The notes: generated from the sequence alone by a model not told the origin. Shown: positions 30,261 to 40,026, counted from the first letter of the stretch. The stretch is DNA of 59,901 nt from Pseudomonadota bacterium (GCA_021827145.1 JAKAXK010000001.1:73006-132906); one strand, 5' to 3'. Numbers and translations are program-made.

Positions 30261-30587
30261 ATGGAATCACCGATTCCCCTGCCCGTCGAGCGCGCCCTCC
30301 GCAAGCTTGGCCACGACATGTCACTGGCACGCCGGCGCCGCCACATCTCGCAGGCCTCACTAGCCGAACGCATGGGGGCCTCGCTTTCCACCGTGCGCCG
30401 CATGGAGAAAGGGGACGTGCGTGTGCCCATCCACTTCTTCGCCCGTGCGCTGCATGTCTTCGGCGAAATCCAGGCGCTGGAGCATCTGCTGGACACTTCC
30501 CGCGACGAGATCGGCCTGACGCTGATGGACGAGCGTTTGCCCAAGCGCGTGCGCAGCAAGCCCGGCGGCACCTCGGGAGCGCTGTGA
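30261..30587 (+). CDS. HipB-like XRE antitoxin
   Basis: 108 residues from ATG 30261, GGGAG eight bases upstream. Helix-turn-helix at about residues 21-60: MSLARRRRHISQASLAERMG, SLSTVRRMEKGDVRVPI. The stop overlaps the start of the HipA-like kinase gene (TGATG). As in other hipBA pairs it would repress the operon and neutralise the kinase. Confidence 0.88.
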   Translation: MESPIPLPVERALRKLGHDMSLARRRRHISQASLAERMGASLSTVRRMEKGDVRVPIHFFARALHVFGEIQALEHLLDTSRDEIGLTLMDERLPKRVRSKPGGTSGAL

Positions 30588-31885
30588 TGGGCGCCGCCCC
30601 AATCCGTCGGCAGGTCCAGTTGTGTATCGGCAAAGCGGGCCTGCCGGTCGGCTCACTCACCTATGTCCGGCAGGGGCGGCGCGAGAACAGCGCCTTCGCC
30701 TATGATGCGGCTTGGCTCGCGAATCCGGCGTGCTTCAACGTCTCGGCCGATCTGCAGCTCATGCTGGGCCACCAGCCGCACAAGGCCGTGTCGCCACACG
30801 ATTCCGTGTTTCATGGTGCGATTGCCGACACCGCACCGGATGCCTGGGGACGGCGCATCATCGCCCGTGACCATGCCAGGCGCCGGAGGGACGATCCGCA
30901 ACTGCCGGCCCTCACCGAACTGGACTACCTGCTGGCGGTCGACGACTTTAGCCGTGTCGGCGCCCTGCGTCTACGCGATGCCGATGGATCTTGGCGCAGG
31001 ACGGTCGCGCAAGGCCGGCGTAACACGCCGCCCTTGATCGAGCTGACACACGTCTACCAAGCCAGCCGTGCCGTCGAGCGCGGGCAGGAATCCACCGAAG
31101 ACTTGCGCTACCTGCAAGGCCGGGGCACGTCGCTTGGTGGCATGCGCCCCAAGTGCACGATGGTGGACGAGGACGGCCGACTTGCCATCGGCAAGTTTCC
31201 GAGCGTGGGCGATACCCGCAGCGTTACCCGCGGCGAGGTGCTGGCCTTGAAGCTGGCGGCGCGGGCGGGGATCGATGCCGCGTCCGCGCGCATCGTCTTG
31301 CTGGGTGACGGGGGCAACGAGCCGCCGGTCGCGGTCATCCGCCGGTTCGACCGCGACCGCGATGGCGGCCGCATTCCCTACCAGTCGGCCGCATCACTGC
31401 TGCAGGCCTCACGCGAAGAGGATCGTAGTTACACAGAGATCGCAGATGCCATCCGCTCCCACAGCCACGCGCCCACCGAGGATGTGCGCCAGCTTTGGCG
31501 CCGCCTGGTGCTCAACCTGCTGATCACCAACGTGGACGATCATCTGCAGAACCAAGGATTTCTGCACGTGGGGCGCGGGTTGTGGCGGCTTGCGCCCGCC
31601 TTCGACCTCAACCCTTTCCCGGACAAGGACACGGAGTCCAAGACCTGGCTGAGCGAGCAGGATGGGCCGATCACCGATGTGTCGATGTTGTTGGCCCGCG
31701 CATCGTACTTCGCGCTGGACGCGGCCCAGGCCTTGACCGTGCTGGGTGAGGTGCATGCCGCAGTATCGAGTTGGCGCCAGATCGCGCAAAGCCCCGAGAT
31801 CGGATTGCGCGCGCTCGAACTGGATGACTTCGCGCCCGCCTTTGAGCACGAACAGATGAACGCGGCCGCTGCGTTGATCCGCTAG
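30587..31885 (+). CDS. HipA-family serine/threonine kinase toxin
   Basis: 432 residues, intact. N-terminal subdomain (HipA_N) with VGSLTYVRQG, the ATP-loop GTSLGGMRPK with Ser182 (equivalent to the autophosphorylated Ser of HipA) and Lys189, ATP-contacting Lys203 in LAIGKFP, catalytic Asp317 in TNVDDHLQNQGFL and metal-binding Asp340 in PAFDLNP. Family members phosphorylate glutamyl-tRNA synthetase or other targets; the target here is unknown. It is the only clearly intact toxin of this island. Confidence 0.9.
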   Translation: MGAAPIRRQVQLCIGKAGLPVGSLTYVRQGRRENSAFAYDAAWLANPACFNVSADLQLMLGHQPHKAVSPHDSVFHGAIADTAPDAWGRRIIARDHARRRRDDPQLPALTELDYLLAVDDFSRVGALRLRDADGSWRRTVAQGRRNTPPLIELTHVYQASRAVERGQESTEDLRYLQGRGTSLGGMRPKCTMVDEDGRLAIGKFPSVGDTRSVTRGEVLALKLAARAGIDAASARIVLLGDGGNEPPVAVIRRFDRDRDGGRIPYQSAASLLQASREEDRSYTEIADAIRSHSHAPTEDVRQLWRRLVLNLLITNVDDHLQNQGFLHVGRGLWRLAPAFDLNPFPDKDTESKTWLSEQDGPITDVSMLLARASYFALDAAQALTVLGEVHAAVSSWRQIAQSPEIGLRALELDDFAPAFEHEQMNAAAALIR

Positions 31886-32362
31886 CCTCCTCCGCGCCCA
31901 TGTCGCCAGAAAACCTCTTTAAGGCCAAGGCGGCCTTATCTGTTCATCGCCATCAACGGTCGGCGTCGCGTACCCAACGGAACAAATTGCGTGTGAGACA
32001 GGAATCTCCCGTGTACGACTCGCAGGGGGTCTTTATGCGGGAAAAGCCTGTTCTTGGACGTTCGTCGGCCGCGTTACGGCCGATCGGCAGGCCACCTGCG
32101 GTCGCCGATCCCCCACGATACAATCCCTGCTTAAGACGGCTTGCGCGTCTTGGCGGCATTCTCGACTGCGTGCGTGATCCTCCGCCGGGCCACATCGCCG
32201 CTCTGGCGGTGCCTGTCCCGGCTATCGGATATCGCGCTGGGCCCCCAGCTTGGTGCGCAACTTTTGGGTAATTGAAAGGTTAACGGAGCGCTTACGCTTC
32301 GCGGGAGCCACGATGAATGCGGCACGTGGTAATCTCAGCAAGGGGGTGCGGCAGGATATTCG
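31886..32362. other. No recognisable gene
   Basis: 477 bases between hipA and the abiEii remnant. Short open frames exist on both strands but none has a ribosome-binding site, family resemblance or coding-like composition that I can defend. Probably island debris. Confidence 0.5.
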
Positions 32363-33278
32363 TCAGCTCTGGCCCAGGCCGGTGTCGAGGGCGGCAGCTT
32401 GCGCTGCGAAATCGTCGGGACGACGCTTGCGGAAGGTCTCGAGATTGCTCAGCTTCCAGCGTAGTGCTGGCAGCTGAGCGGCATGCGGGCATCGCACCAG
32501 CGACCAGTCCGGTTCTGCGCGCACCAGCCCACCCAGGAACTGCCTGTGCGCGGTGCTAAGTCGCCGTGGCAGCTCGCACCGCAGCTCGGCGCGAACATCG
32601 AGCAGTATCTCCGGAGAGCAGTCTACTTCGGTCATGCCGACAAAGCCCCGCTTGTACTCGCCCGCGATGTCTTTGTCGTTGCCGAACAGCACTTCGTGGG
32701 GCGGCCGATTGTGGCCCGCCAGATAGATCACGAAGCACTCGACCATGCCCTCGCTGATGTTGCCTGCTTCGTAGAGCTGCCACACGTCGAACAGGTCGCG
32801 GGGGTGCTGCCTATCCAGCACTGCCACCAGCTTGCTGGCGTACAGCTCGTCCGGCGCCAGAACCGGAAGCTCGAACTCGATGGCGAATAGATCGCTGGTC
32901 TTGGTGTTCAGCGGCCGCTGATTGACGGGCAGCACGCTGCCTCGGAATACGACGTTGACCTCGATTTTCACCTGGTTGGCGTTATTTTCGACGATCAGCT
33001 TAGTGTCCCCCAGGTCCTTGGCGCGAACCGGGCGTGCCTTCAGTGGTGTAACGCGCTTAGCAACGGCGGCCAGCTCCTGGTTGATGGTTCGCAACGCCTC
33101 GTCGCGCGGCGTCTGCCATGGGAGGTACACCACGTCGCTGTCCACCGACAGGCGCGACATGTCCCGCACGAAGAGGTTGATGGCCGTGCCGCCCTTCATG
33201 GCAAAGATATCGTTGGCGAACACCGTCGGGCGCGACGTCTAGAAGCAGGCGAACGGTGTCCATGTAGGCCTTATCCAT
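32363..33278 (-). pseudogene. abiEii: AbiEii-type nucleotidyltransferase toxin, frameshifted
   Basis: From ATG 33278, MDKAYMDTVRLLLDVAPD, then an extra base at about 33224 breaks the frame; the rest runs intact from VFANDIFAMKGGTAINLFVRD, with the nucleotidyltransferase acidic pair in RLSVDSDVVYL and the downstream KLVAVLDRQHPRDLFDVWQL region of AbiEii. About 304 residues if repaired. A GTG at 33223 could still start a 286-residue product lacking the first helix, so residual function cannot be excluded. AbiEii toxins transfer nucleotides in type IV toxin-antitoxin / phage-abortive systems. Confidence 0.82.
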
Positions 33279-34027
33279 GAGGTTTCAGGCTCAGCAAGGT
33301 GCCGTCATCGAGCCGGCTCATCTAGCGCGCGTTGCTGCCGGTGCGAACCTGGTACTGCTCCAGCAGGGCGCCGACCTCCACGAGGCTGGTTTCGCGCGCC
33401 CAGGTGAGGAACAGGCGCACGGCCTTCACGCTGACGCAGCAGGACAGCAGTTGCCCAAGCAAGCCCTTGCGGGGGGGACGCAGACCCTCAAAGATGTTGC
33501 GGGCCTCCTCAAGGCTCTGCTTGACGCCGGCTTCGTACAACATCTCCAGAACGGCACGCTCGGAGGCAGCCACCCGCAGGTCCCCGGGCAGGCCAGGCGG
33601 TGTGTCAGGGTCTTGCTAGCCAGCGCCGTATCCGGCCAGTCGAATAGGCGAGCGTGGACGTAGCGGGCCGGGAAGCGCAAAGTAAACCAAGCTGGCAATG
33701 CGAAACGACCGTCGCCCCACAGTACCAGCGTCTCCCGGCTGCCCAGGTTGTGCCGCACACCCTGTAGGGCCAGGGCGCTCTTGCCGCCCACGTGCAGGCC
33801 GGGCACGCGCTGCTGCAGGAACTTCAGCGCGCCGTAGACTCCGAACTCGTCGTTCGGGAAGGTGTAGACGCCGTGGGCCAGGCGCACGAGCCACCCGCCA
33901 CCGACATAATGGGCGGCGAGCTGGGGCGACACCCCGAACTGGCTCAGGGTGGCAAGGTCGAACGGCGCCCCGCGGGGAGCCCCGCCTGCAAGCGTTTGAT
34001 TACTTGGTGCCTAAAACTTCCGCTCAT
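33271..34027 (-). pseudogene. abiEi: AbiEi-type antitoxin, multiply disrupted
   Basis: Homology runs across three frames: MSGSFRHQVIKRLQAG; then LPRGAPFDLATLSQFG and on to the winged-helix GWLVRLAHGVYTFPND and LHVGGKSALALQG; then RVAASERAVLEMLYEAGV to the C terminus. Frame breaks are near 33977-33984 (one base lost in a C run) and 33601-33604 (TG dinucleotide gained). A TAG at 33322-33324 replaces the Trp expected after GSNAR, and in-frame sequence SRLDDGTLLSLKP continues to a TAA that overlaps the abiEii ATG. The overlap shows the ancestral operon. Confidence 0.82.
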
Positions 34028-34588
34028 GCTTTAAAAAGATCACCAAATCCAATCCATCGCTAGAGATGTTGCAAGAACCCGCAGGGAAAGCAACAAGACA
34101 TTTTATTTCTAATGACAAATCTAATATACCCGCGGCCCGAGCCGGGTCGGCTTGGGCCGCGGCCTATAGCTGCTGACCGGCGCACGAACCGGAGAGCGGC
34201 GACAGGTGCTGCCGGATCAATTCGATCTGGACCGTGGATCATTCCGCCCTACGTCGCGTCGTTGTCGATTCAAGCCATGAAGATCGTCCCGCACCCGCTG
34301 GATGAGATCAGGCCGTGTTGGCGATCACCAAGATCCGACTCTTCAGTTCCCAATCGTGTCCATTCCGTCACGCCTGAATCGGAAAATACATTCGCAATAG
34401 ACGAGTGAGCGACCGGGGTGTTGCTCCCTTTCCCCATTCCATTCGTTCCTCCGCGAAATCATAGCGACGTGTCCCGCCGGGATCTTGGTCAGCACAAGCC
34501 TTGCCGCCTCCACGCGCCTCGCGTCTCTGGCCCGCGGCGGCCACGCGGCTTAGACTAGGGGCCCTCCACTTGAAGGAACGAGCAGTTT
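34028..34588. other. Intergenic region, AT-richer left part, no gene seen
   Basis: The first 120 bases (to about 34130) are clearly AT-richer than the genome average and probably held the abiE promoter. A diverged copy of the 29.9 kb repeat lies at about 34185-34265. The right part near the asmA-like gene is GC-rich again. A 98-codon frame at 34112-34408 has no recognisable features. Confidence 0.5.
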
Positions 34589-36475
34589 GTGAAGAAGCGC
34601 ACGCGTCTCATCGCCATCGCGGCGGGTCTCTTGGTCGTTGCCGCCACAGCCACCGTGGCGCTCCTCCCCGGTCTCCACGCACTCGATCAGGTGAAGGCCG
34701 GCATCGCCCAGACCTTGAGCCAAGCCACCGGTCGTCCGGTCACCATCTCCAAGCTCAGCGTGACGCTCTTTCCTTGGCTGGGCGTGCGCGTGGACGGCGC
34801 CACCCTGGGCAATGCCCCGGGCTTCGGGGCGCGCCCCTTGGCCCGTGTCGCCCGCGCCGACATCCAGGTTCGTGTCCTGCCCTTGTTTCGCCGCCAGATC
34901 GTCCTGCGTCGCATCATCCTCACAGGGCTGCGGCTGAATCTCGATGAGAACCGGGCCGGGGTCACGAACTGGGCCACGTTGGTCCACAGCCACCCGGCCC
35001 CACACCGCTCGGCCGCCGCCGTCCGCGCCGAGCGGCGCGAGGCCCCGGCCTTTGTCCTCTTGCGTGCCGCGGGGCTCAGCCTGCGCGGGGCGCTCATCCA
35101 CTACCGCAACGCCCGCACCGGCAGCGCCGACACCTTATCGGGCCTCAATCTGCACGTGGGCGCGATCACGCCAGGTCAACCGGTCGCGGTCGGGCTTCAC
35201 GGCCTCCTAAAGATTGCCGGCCACCCGGCGTTTCCCTTTCGTCTCTCAACCAAGGCCCTCTACCAGGCACCTCGGCTCACGCTTTCGTCCCTGCATTTTT
35301 CGATCGCGACTTTAAAGGTCCTCGGACGCATGCACATTCGGGACGCGCATGGCGCGCCCCGTGCCCGCGGTCACTTGAGGGTTCCGCCCTTCGCCCCGCG
35401 CCCGCTCCTCACTGCACTCGGACTCTCTTATCAGCCGCGTGCCACCACCGTGTTGAAACAGGCCTCGGCGGCCGTGAGCTTCCACTGGAGTCTCGCCACG
35501 CTACGCTTGGCCCCTCTGCGCTTTACCCTCGACCACACCACGATCACGGGGCGCATCACGCGCATGGCGCAGCCGCTTTCGTATCAGGCCCGGCTCGCCA
35601 TCGACCACTTGCGGCCCCTGCCCTATCTGCCGGCCCCATCGACTTCTGCGGCTCCCCCGCCTTCGCCAAGCCCCGGTCCGACCGCCCTTGCACACGGTGC
35701 GGCCTTTAACACCCCGCTGACCGTAACCGTCACCTGCGGGGGCCTGCGGCTGCATGGCCTTCTGGCCACGAATCTGCGCGCGGTCCTGCAGGCAGCCGGC
35801 GGGCAGCTGAGATTGAAGCCTATGACCATGAACCTTTACCAGGGCCGATTCGCCGGGGCGGTCGAGGCAAACCTCCGCCCATCGCCCGTGACTTGGCGGC
35901 TGCAGGCCCAGCTCGTTCATGTGGAGGTAAGCCAGGTGCTGAGCGCCCTGCACGTCTTTCCCGCGTTCTCCGGGGCCTTGGACGCCCGCGCGCATCTGCA
36001 TGGTTCGGGGGCGACGCTTGCCGCTGCCAAGCAGACGCTCTCCGGGCGCCTCACCGCAGCCATCCCGAACGGCAGGCTACGCGGCGTCGATCTCGACCTT
36101 ATCGCCAAGGACCCCAAGGCCCTGGCCGGCGCCCACAAGGCCCACGCCGCCCGAGGCACACGCTTTTCGGGGCTGCATGCGAGTGCCACGGTCGGCCACG
36201 GCGTGGTGCATATGAACGCCCTTACACTCCACACCACGCGCGCCGTCATCCACGGTCATGGCGACTTTTTGCTTGCCACGGATAGCGTGAACTCCCTGCT
36301 CGAGGTCGCCCTGCCAAGCGGGTTTGTCATCCCGGTACGCGTCGCAGGCCCGCCCGGCCACATCCGCTTCAACATCTCCTTGAACCGTCTCTTCAGCGAC
36401 TCCTCCCCCAATAACGTGGGCTCGACCCTGAAGACCCTAGGAGGAGCTCTGAAGCACGCCTTCGGCTTGCACTGA
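34589..36475 (+). CDS. AsmA-family protein
   Basis: 628 residues from a GTG. N-terminal membrane anchor (about 6-26), followed by the AsmA N-terminal pattern VKAGIAQTLSQATGRPVTIS and LSVTLFPWLGVRVDGATLGN, then a long beta-rich region and the conserved C-terminal VNSLLEVALP/GFVIPVRVAGPPGHIRF portion. These proteins form bridge-like periplasmic structures linked to lipid transport and outer membrane assembly. A Pro/Ala-rich spacer (SAAPPPSPSPGP, about 353-364) divides the protein. mutY follows four bases later. Confidence 0.88.
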   Translation: MKKRTRLIAIAAGLLVVAATATVALLPGLHALDQVKAGIAQTLSQATGRPVTISKLSVTLFPWLGVRVDGATLGNAPGFGARPLARVARADIQVRVLPLFRRQIVLRRIILTGLRLNLDENRAGVTNWATLVHSHPAPHRSAAAVRAERREAPAFVLLRAAGLSLRGALIHYRNARTGSADTLSGLNLHVGAITPGQPVAVGLHGLLKIAGHPAFPFRLSTKALYQAPRLTLSSLHFSIATLKVLGRMHIRDAHGAPRARGHLRVPPFAPRPLLTALGLSYQPRATTVLKQASAAVSFHWSLATLRLAPLRFTLDHTTITGRITRMAQPLSYQARLAIDHLRPLPYLPAPSTSAAPPPSPSPGPTALAHGAAFNTPLTVTVTCGGLRLHGLLATNLRAVLQAAGGQLRLKPMTMNLYQGRFAGAVEANLRPSPVTWRLQAQLVHVEVSQVLSALHVFPAFSGALDARAHLHGSGATLAAAKQTLSGRLTAAIPNGRLRGVDLDLIAKDPKALAGAHKAHAARGTRFSGLHASATVGHGVVHMNALTLHTTRAVIHGHGDFLLATDSVNSLLEVALPSGFVIPVRVAGPPGHIRFNISLNRLFSDSSPNNVGSTLKTLGGALKHAFGLH

Positions 36476-36479
36476 TCCC

Positions 36480-37493
36480 ATGGATGGCTTCAGCGCTAAG
36501 GTCCTCGCCTGGTACCGCCACCACGGGCGGCATGACCTCCCCTGGCAGGTGGCCGACCCCTATGCGCGGTGGCTGGCCGAGGTGATGCTGCAGCAGACCA
36601 CCGTGACGGCCGCGCGTCCCTACTACGAACGTTTCATGCGCCGCTTCCCATCCGTGCAAGCGCTCGCGCATGCATCCTTGGACGACGTCCTGGCCCTCTG
36701 GTCGGGTCTCGGCTACTACGCCCGGGCGCGCAACCTCCATGCTGCCGCGCGCCTTTTGGTAGACCGTCACGCCGGCGTGTTCCCGCGCACCGCGGACGAG
36801 TGGGCGGCGCTGCCTGGCATAGGCCCCTCCACCGCGGCGGCCATCGTCGCCTTCGCCTTCAATATCCCGGCGGCCATCCTGGACGCCAATGTCCGCCGCG
36901 TCTTATCCCGCTACCACGGTGTCAGAGGCCGCGATGCGCCGACCGAACGTCTCCTCTGGTCCTATGCGCGCACCCACACACCCACGCGCCACGTGGCCGC
37001 CTACACGCAAGCGATCATGGACCTGGGCGCGCTCGTATGCCGCAAGACGCCCGACTGCCCGACGTGCCCGCTGGCCGATGGCTGCGCGTTCGACGGTGCG
37101 GAGACGCCCGCCCGGAGACCACCCAAGCCCGAGCGCGCGGTCTATATGGCAATCATCACCGCGCCTGATCAGGGCATTCTGCTCGTGCGCCGGCCCCCTC
37201 GTGGAATTTGGGGCGGCCTCTGGAGCCTGCCGGAGAGCGCGGCCCTGGCGGCCTTGCCCGCCACGATTCAGGCCTTGGGTTTCGAGGGCGCCTTGGGCGA
37301 CCCCGCCCCCCCCGTCTGGCACGTCTTCACGCACTTCAGGCTCTCCATAACCCCCGTGCGTGTGTTGCGGTCCGCGCGCCTAGCGGCCGTGGCCGAAGGG
37401 TGTGACGCAATGTGGTATAAAGGGGCCCTACCGGGGCCCGGGATGCCCGCGCCCGTCCGCCGCTTGGTCAACCAATTTCTGGAGGCGTCATGA
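36480..37493 (+). CDS. mutY: A/G-specific adenine DNA glycosylase MutY
   Basis: 337 residues. [12 protein letters not shown] carries the catalytic Glu, the helix-hairpin-helix [17 protein letters not shown] is followed by the catalytic Asp in AILDANV, and the iron-sulfur loop C-x6-C-x2-C-x5-C is seen in [18 protein letters not shown] Nudix-like C-terminal domain recognises 8-oxoG. Removes A opposite 8-oxoG. Overlaps yggX by four bases, a typical gammaproteobacterial mutY-yggX pair. Confidence 0.97.
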   Translation: MDGFSAKVLAWYRHHGRHDLPWQVADPYARWLAEVMLQQTTVTAARPYYERFMRRFPSVQALAHASLDDVLALWSGLGYYARARNLHAAARLLVDRHAGVFPRTADEWAALPGIGPSTAAAIVAFAFNIPAAILDANVRRVLSRYHGVRGRDAPTERLLWSYARTHTPTRHVAAYTQAIMDLGALVCRKTPDCPTCPLADGCAFDGAETPARRPPKPERAVYMAIITAPDQGILLVRRPPRGIWGGLWSLPESAALAALPATIQALGFEGALGDPAPPVWHVFTHFRLSITPVRVLRSARLAAVAEGCDAMWYKGALPGPGMPAPVRRLVNQFLEAS

Positions 37494-37765
37494 GCCGAAC
37501 TGTTATGTGCGTGAAACTCAAGAAGGAGGCCGAAGGTCTGGCCTATCCGACCTACCCGGGGGAGCTCGGCAAGCGCATATACGAGAGCGTCTCGAAGGAG
37601 GCCTGGGCGCTGTGGCTCGGCCACCAGACCATGCTCATCAACGAGTATCGCCTAAGCCCCATGGACCCCAAGGCCCGCAAGTTTCTCGAGAAGGAGATGG
37701 AGTCTTACTTCTTCGGCGAGGGCTCCACGATACCCGAGGGCTACAAGCCCCCGGGCAGCAAATAA
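37490..37765 (+). CDS. yggX: Fe(2+)-trafficking / oxidative damage protection protein YggX
   Basis: 91 residues, the family length. [17 protein letters not shown] with the single conserved cysteine, then [41 protein letters not shown] and FFGEG. Implicated in protecting iron-sulfur proteins; its pairing with the Fe-S enzyme MutY is conserved. Confidence 0.97.
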   Translation: MSRTVMCVKLKKEAEGLAYPTYPGELGKRIYESVSKEAWALWLGHQTMLINEYRLSPMDPKARKFLEKEMESYFFGEGSTIPEGYKPPGSK

Positions 37766-37777
37766 GCGCGTCCCTGT

Positions 37778-38503
37778 TCAGGGGCTCTCTATCAAGGCGC
37801 CCGTCAGGAAGTTGCGCGTCATGCGCCAGCCGATCTCGGTGGCGCGCTCTTCCGCGCCCCCGGCCTTGTCCATGAAGGCGTGCCCGACATCGGGAAACAC
37901 GCTCAGCGTATAGCGCTTGTTGGCACCGCTTAAAGTCTCGGCGATACGCGCGTGTTCGTCGGGCCGGATCGACGGGTCCTGGGCCCCGTAACAGAGCATC
38001 AAGGGGGCTTCGAGGTGTGGCACGCCCCCCAGCACCGAACTGCGCCCAAGCTTGTCCTGCGGGTTGTCTATTCCGCCCCCATAGAAGCATACGGCGGCGC
38101 CGATATCCCGGGGGTAGCGCGTGGCCGCCAGGAAGGCAAGCCGCCCCCCGTTGCAAAAGCCGATGACCCCGAGCCTGTCTGCCACCACATCCTTGCGGGT
38201 CCTGAAAAAACCTACCGTGCGGCCGAAGGCGTCCATGATGCCCTCGTCGCCCAGCGATCGTAGTTTCGCCGCCGCTGCTTCAAACCCGGCCCGCGCATCG
38301 AAAACTGCTCCGTCGTAGAAATCGAAGGCGAAGGCTGCAAACCCAAAACCCGCGAGCTTTTCACACACGAGGCGCATATGGTCGTTCACGCCCCAGATCT
38401 CCATGAAGACGATCACAAGCGGCGCAGGTCCGCCCGCAGGTTTTGCGAAATAGCCGCGCACGCCCGATTCGTCCAAAGGTGCCCCAAATTGTTTTTCTGT
38501 CAT
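37778..38503 (-). CDS. Dienelactone hydrolase family protein
   Basis: 241 residues from ATG 38503 with AGGAGG six bases upstream. Alpha/beta hydrolase with the Cys nucleophile in IGFCNGGRLAF, acid in GAQDPSI and His in DVGHAFM, and the family VIVFMEIWGVNDHMR near the N terminus. Substrate cannot be inferred; such genes are common outside aromatic catabolism. It converges with yggX. Confidence 0.9.
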   Translation of the reverse strand: MTEKQFGAPLDESGVRGYFAKPAGGPAPLVIVFMEIWGVNDHMRLVCEKLAGFGFAAFAFDFYDGAVFDARAGFEAAAAKLRSLGDEGIMDAFGRTVGFFRTRKDVVADRLGVIGFCNGGRLAFLAATRYPRDIGAAVCFYGGGIDNPQDKLGRSSVLGGVPHLEAPLMLCYGAQDPSIRPDEHARIAETLSGANKRYTLSVFPDVGHAFMDKAGGAEERATEIGWRMTRNFLTGALIESP

Positions 38504-38535
38504 GTTGCCTCCTTGACGTCCATGGATATCGCTTT

Positions 38536-39906
38536 TCAGGCCCCGACCGCGCCGCGCGCGAGCTGAGCCGTGGTGGGCTCGGCACAGCAATACCAGGGCT
38601 CGGACAGGCGCGGTATGTGGGGGCCCGCGCAATCCGCAGCAAGCTGCGGGACCTCCCGTCCGGCGGCCTCGTGCGCCAGGCGCCAGAGGCCCGCGAATGC
38701 CGACAGCCGATCGAGTCCCTCGCCCTCGGCGTGCTCCACCCAGGATTGCAGGCGCGCCTGCAGGGTATCCACCCGGGGGTCGAGGCTCGCCCAGGGATAA
38801 CCCAGAATGGCCTCGGTAAAGGGCTGGAGCCGATCCGGGAAACCCGGTATTCGCAACAGATAGGAGCCCTGCGGGACGAGCAGGCGGATCGCCAGTTGAA
38901 TGGGGCTTACGCTATTGATGAGCCCGAGGTCGCGCACCCGCGTCAAGAGATCGATATAGCCCTCGAGTGTGGTCCACGGGGTGAACGGAACGAAGGTCGG
39001 TGCGATGGCGATGCCGGCTTGGCGGGCCAGCGCCACGGCTTGATCGATGTCTTGGCCCGTATGCCCCTTGTCGAGGAAGCCCAGGATCGTGTCATCGAAG
39101 GACTCGGCCGCGGTCGTTATGAAAAGACAGCCGTACTCCCGCAGGCGGGGTAGCAGGTCCCTGTGGGCAAGGATATGAGAGATCTTGATCGTGGCGTCGA
39201 AGGTCGCCTGCGGCCAGCGCTCGTGGAACGCTTCGAGCACGCGCAGGGCATGGGTGGGCCCATTCAGGAAATCCGGATCGCCGAACGACAGGTGGGTGGC
39301 GCCCTCCGCTATCTGCTGTTCGGCATCGGCGATTACGAGTTCGCGCGGTATGGCGCGGAAGCGCCCTTCATACACGGGCACGAGCGGGCAATGGCGGCAG
39401 AGATATTTGCAGCCCCTCGAGGCCTCGACGAAGCCTACCGTCTTGCGCCCCCCGCCCGGTAGCTGCAGGTGCGCGTAATGGGCGAGGCCTGGGAGGCCTT
39501 TGCGGTCTGGGACCACGAAGCGCACTTTTACCCCATGGTCCGGTCCGTCGCCCCCCGTCAGGGCGGTTAGCTCATTCTCGAATTCCGGCCCCAGCACGAC
39601 ATTCACCCCCAAGCCCTCGAGCAGGCCCCGGTTGGGCGGCGCGTAGACCCCGTAACAGACCAGTATTGCGCGCGGGGCCTTCCGACGGAGCATCGGCAAG
39701 AGGCTTACCGCGATCCGAGTGGCGGTGTGCATGCCAAGCGCGACCCCGATCAGGTCGAACGTCTCGAGCCCCTCGCGGGGCAGCGAGCCCTGCGCCAGAT
39801 CGATCAGGACGACTTCGTGGCCGCGCGGGCGCAGGAGCCCCGCGACATGGGCGAGCGAGAAGGGTTGGCGGCCGAGCTCGTAGGGACTAACCAAGAGGAT
39901 CTTCAT
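38536..39906 (-). CDS. B12-binding-type radical SAM protein with CCAEP tail
   Basis: 456 residues from ATG 39906. Residues 1-130 resemble a cobalamin-binding-type Rossmann domain (MKILLVSPYELGRQPFSLAH start), then the radical SAM cluster motif C166-x3-C170-x2-C173 in SRGCKYLCRHCP, and a long C-terminal domain ending in WYCCAEPTTAQLARGAVGA. A C-terminal C/U-C-A-E-P motif defines a known but functionally uncharacterised family (CUAEP/CCAEP-tail radical SAM, some members with selenocysteine). Here the first position is cysteine. No cobalamin-binding DxHxxG motif is visible, so B12 use is uncertain. Monocistronic. Confidence 0.85.
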   Translation of the reverse strand: MKILLVSPYELGRQPFSLAHVAGLLRPRGHEVVLIDLAQGSLPREGLETFDLIGVALGMHTATRIAVSLLPMLRRKAPRAILVCYGVYAPPNRGLLEGLGVNVVLGPEFENELTALTGGDGPDHGVKVRFVVPDRKGLPGLAHYAHLQLPGGGRKTVGFVEASRGCKYLCRHCPLVPVYEGRFRAIPRELVIADAEQQIAEGATHLSFGDPDFLNGPTHALRVLEAFHERWPQATFDATIKISHILAHRDLLPRLREYGCLFITTAAESFDDTILGFLDKGHTGQDIDQAVALARQAGIAIAPTFVPFTPWTTLEGYIDLLTRVRDLGLINSVSPIQLAIRLLVPQGSYLLRIPGFPDRLQPFTEAILGYPWASLDPRVDTLQARLQSWVEHAEGEGLDRLSAFAGLWRLAHEAAGREVPQLAADCAGPHIPRLSEPWYCCAEPTTAQLARGAVGA

Positions 39907-40026
39907 GTGCCAATGATACGGCAAAGGGGCCCCTCTGTCGGCCCACCGACCCCCGCCCAAGATCCTCTCGCCCCGCCCCAGGGCCTGGGTTCGTAGTTCT
40001 CAGGCCCTGTCGTGCGTGCCGTCGTC

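Noticed and set aside
31900-32271. A 123-codon frame between hipA and abiEii
   Set aside because: No Shine-Dalgarno, no recognisable domain, and composition like random GC-rich DNA.
34289-34297. att repeat of the tRNA-Gly 3' end at the far side of the island
   Set aside because: Only CACCCGCT (8 bases) recurs, within chance for this GC content. No longer copy of the T-arm sequence was seen.
38536-38600. Selenocysteine in the radical SAM tail
   Set aside because: Both positions of the CCAEP motif are plain cysteine codons; no in-frame TGA is present.
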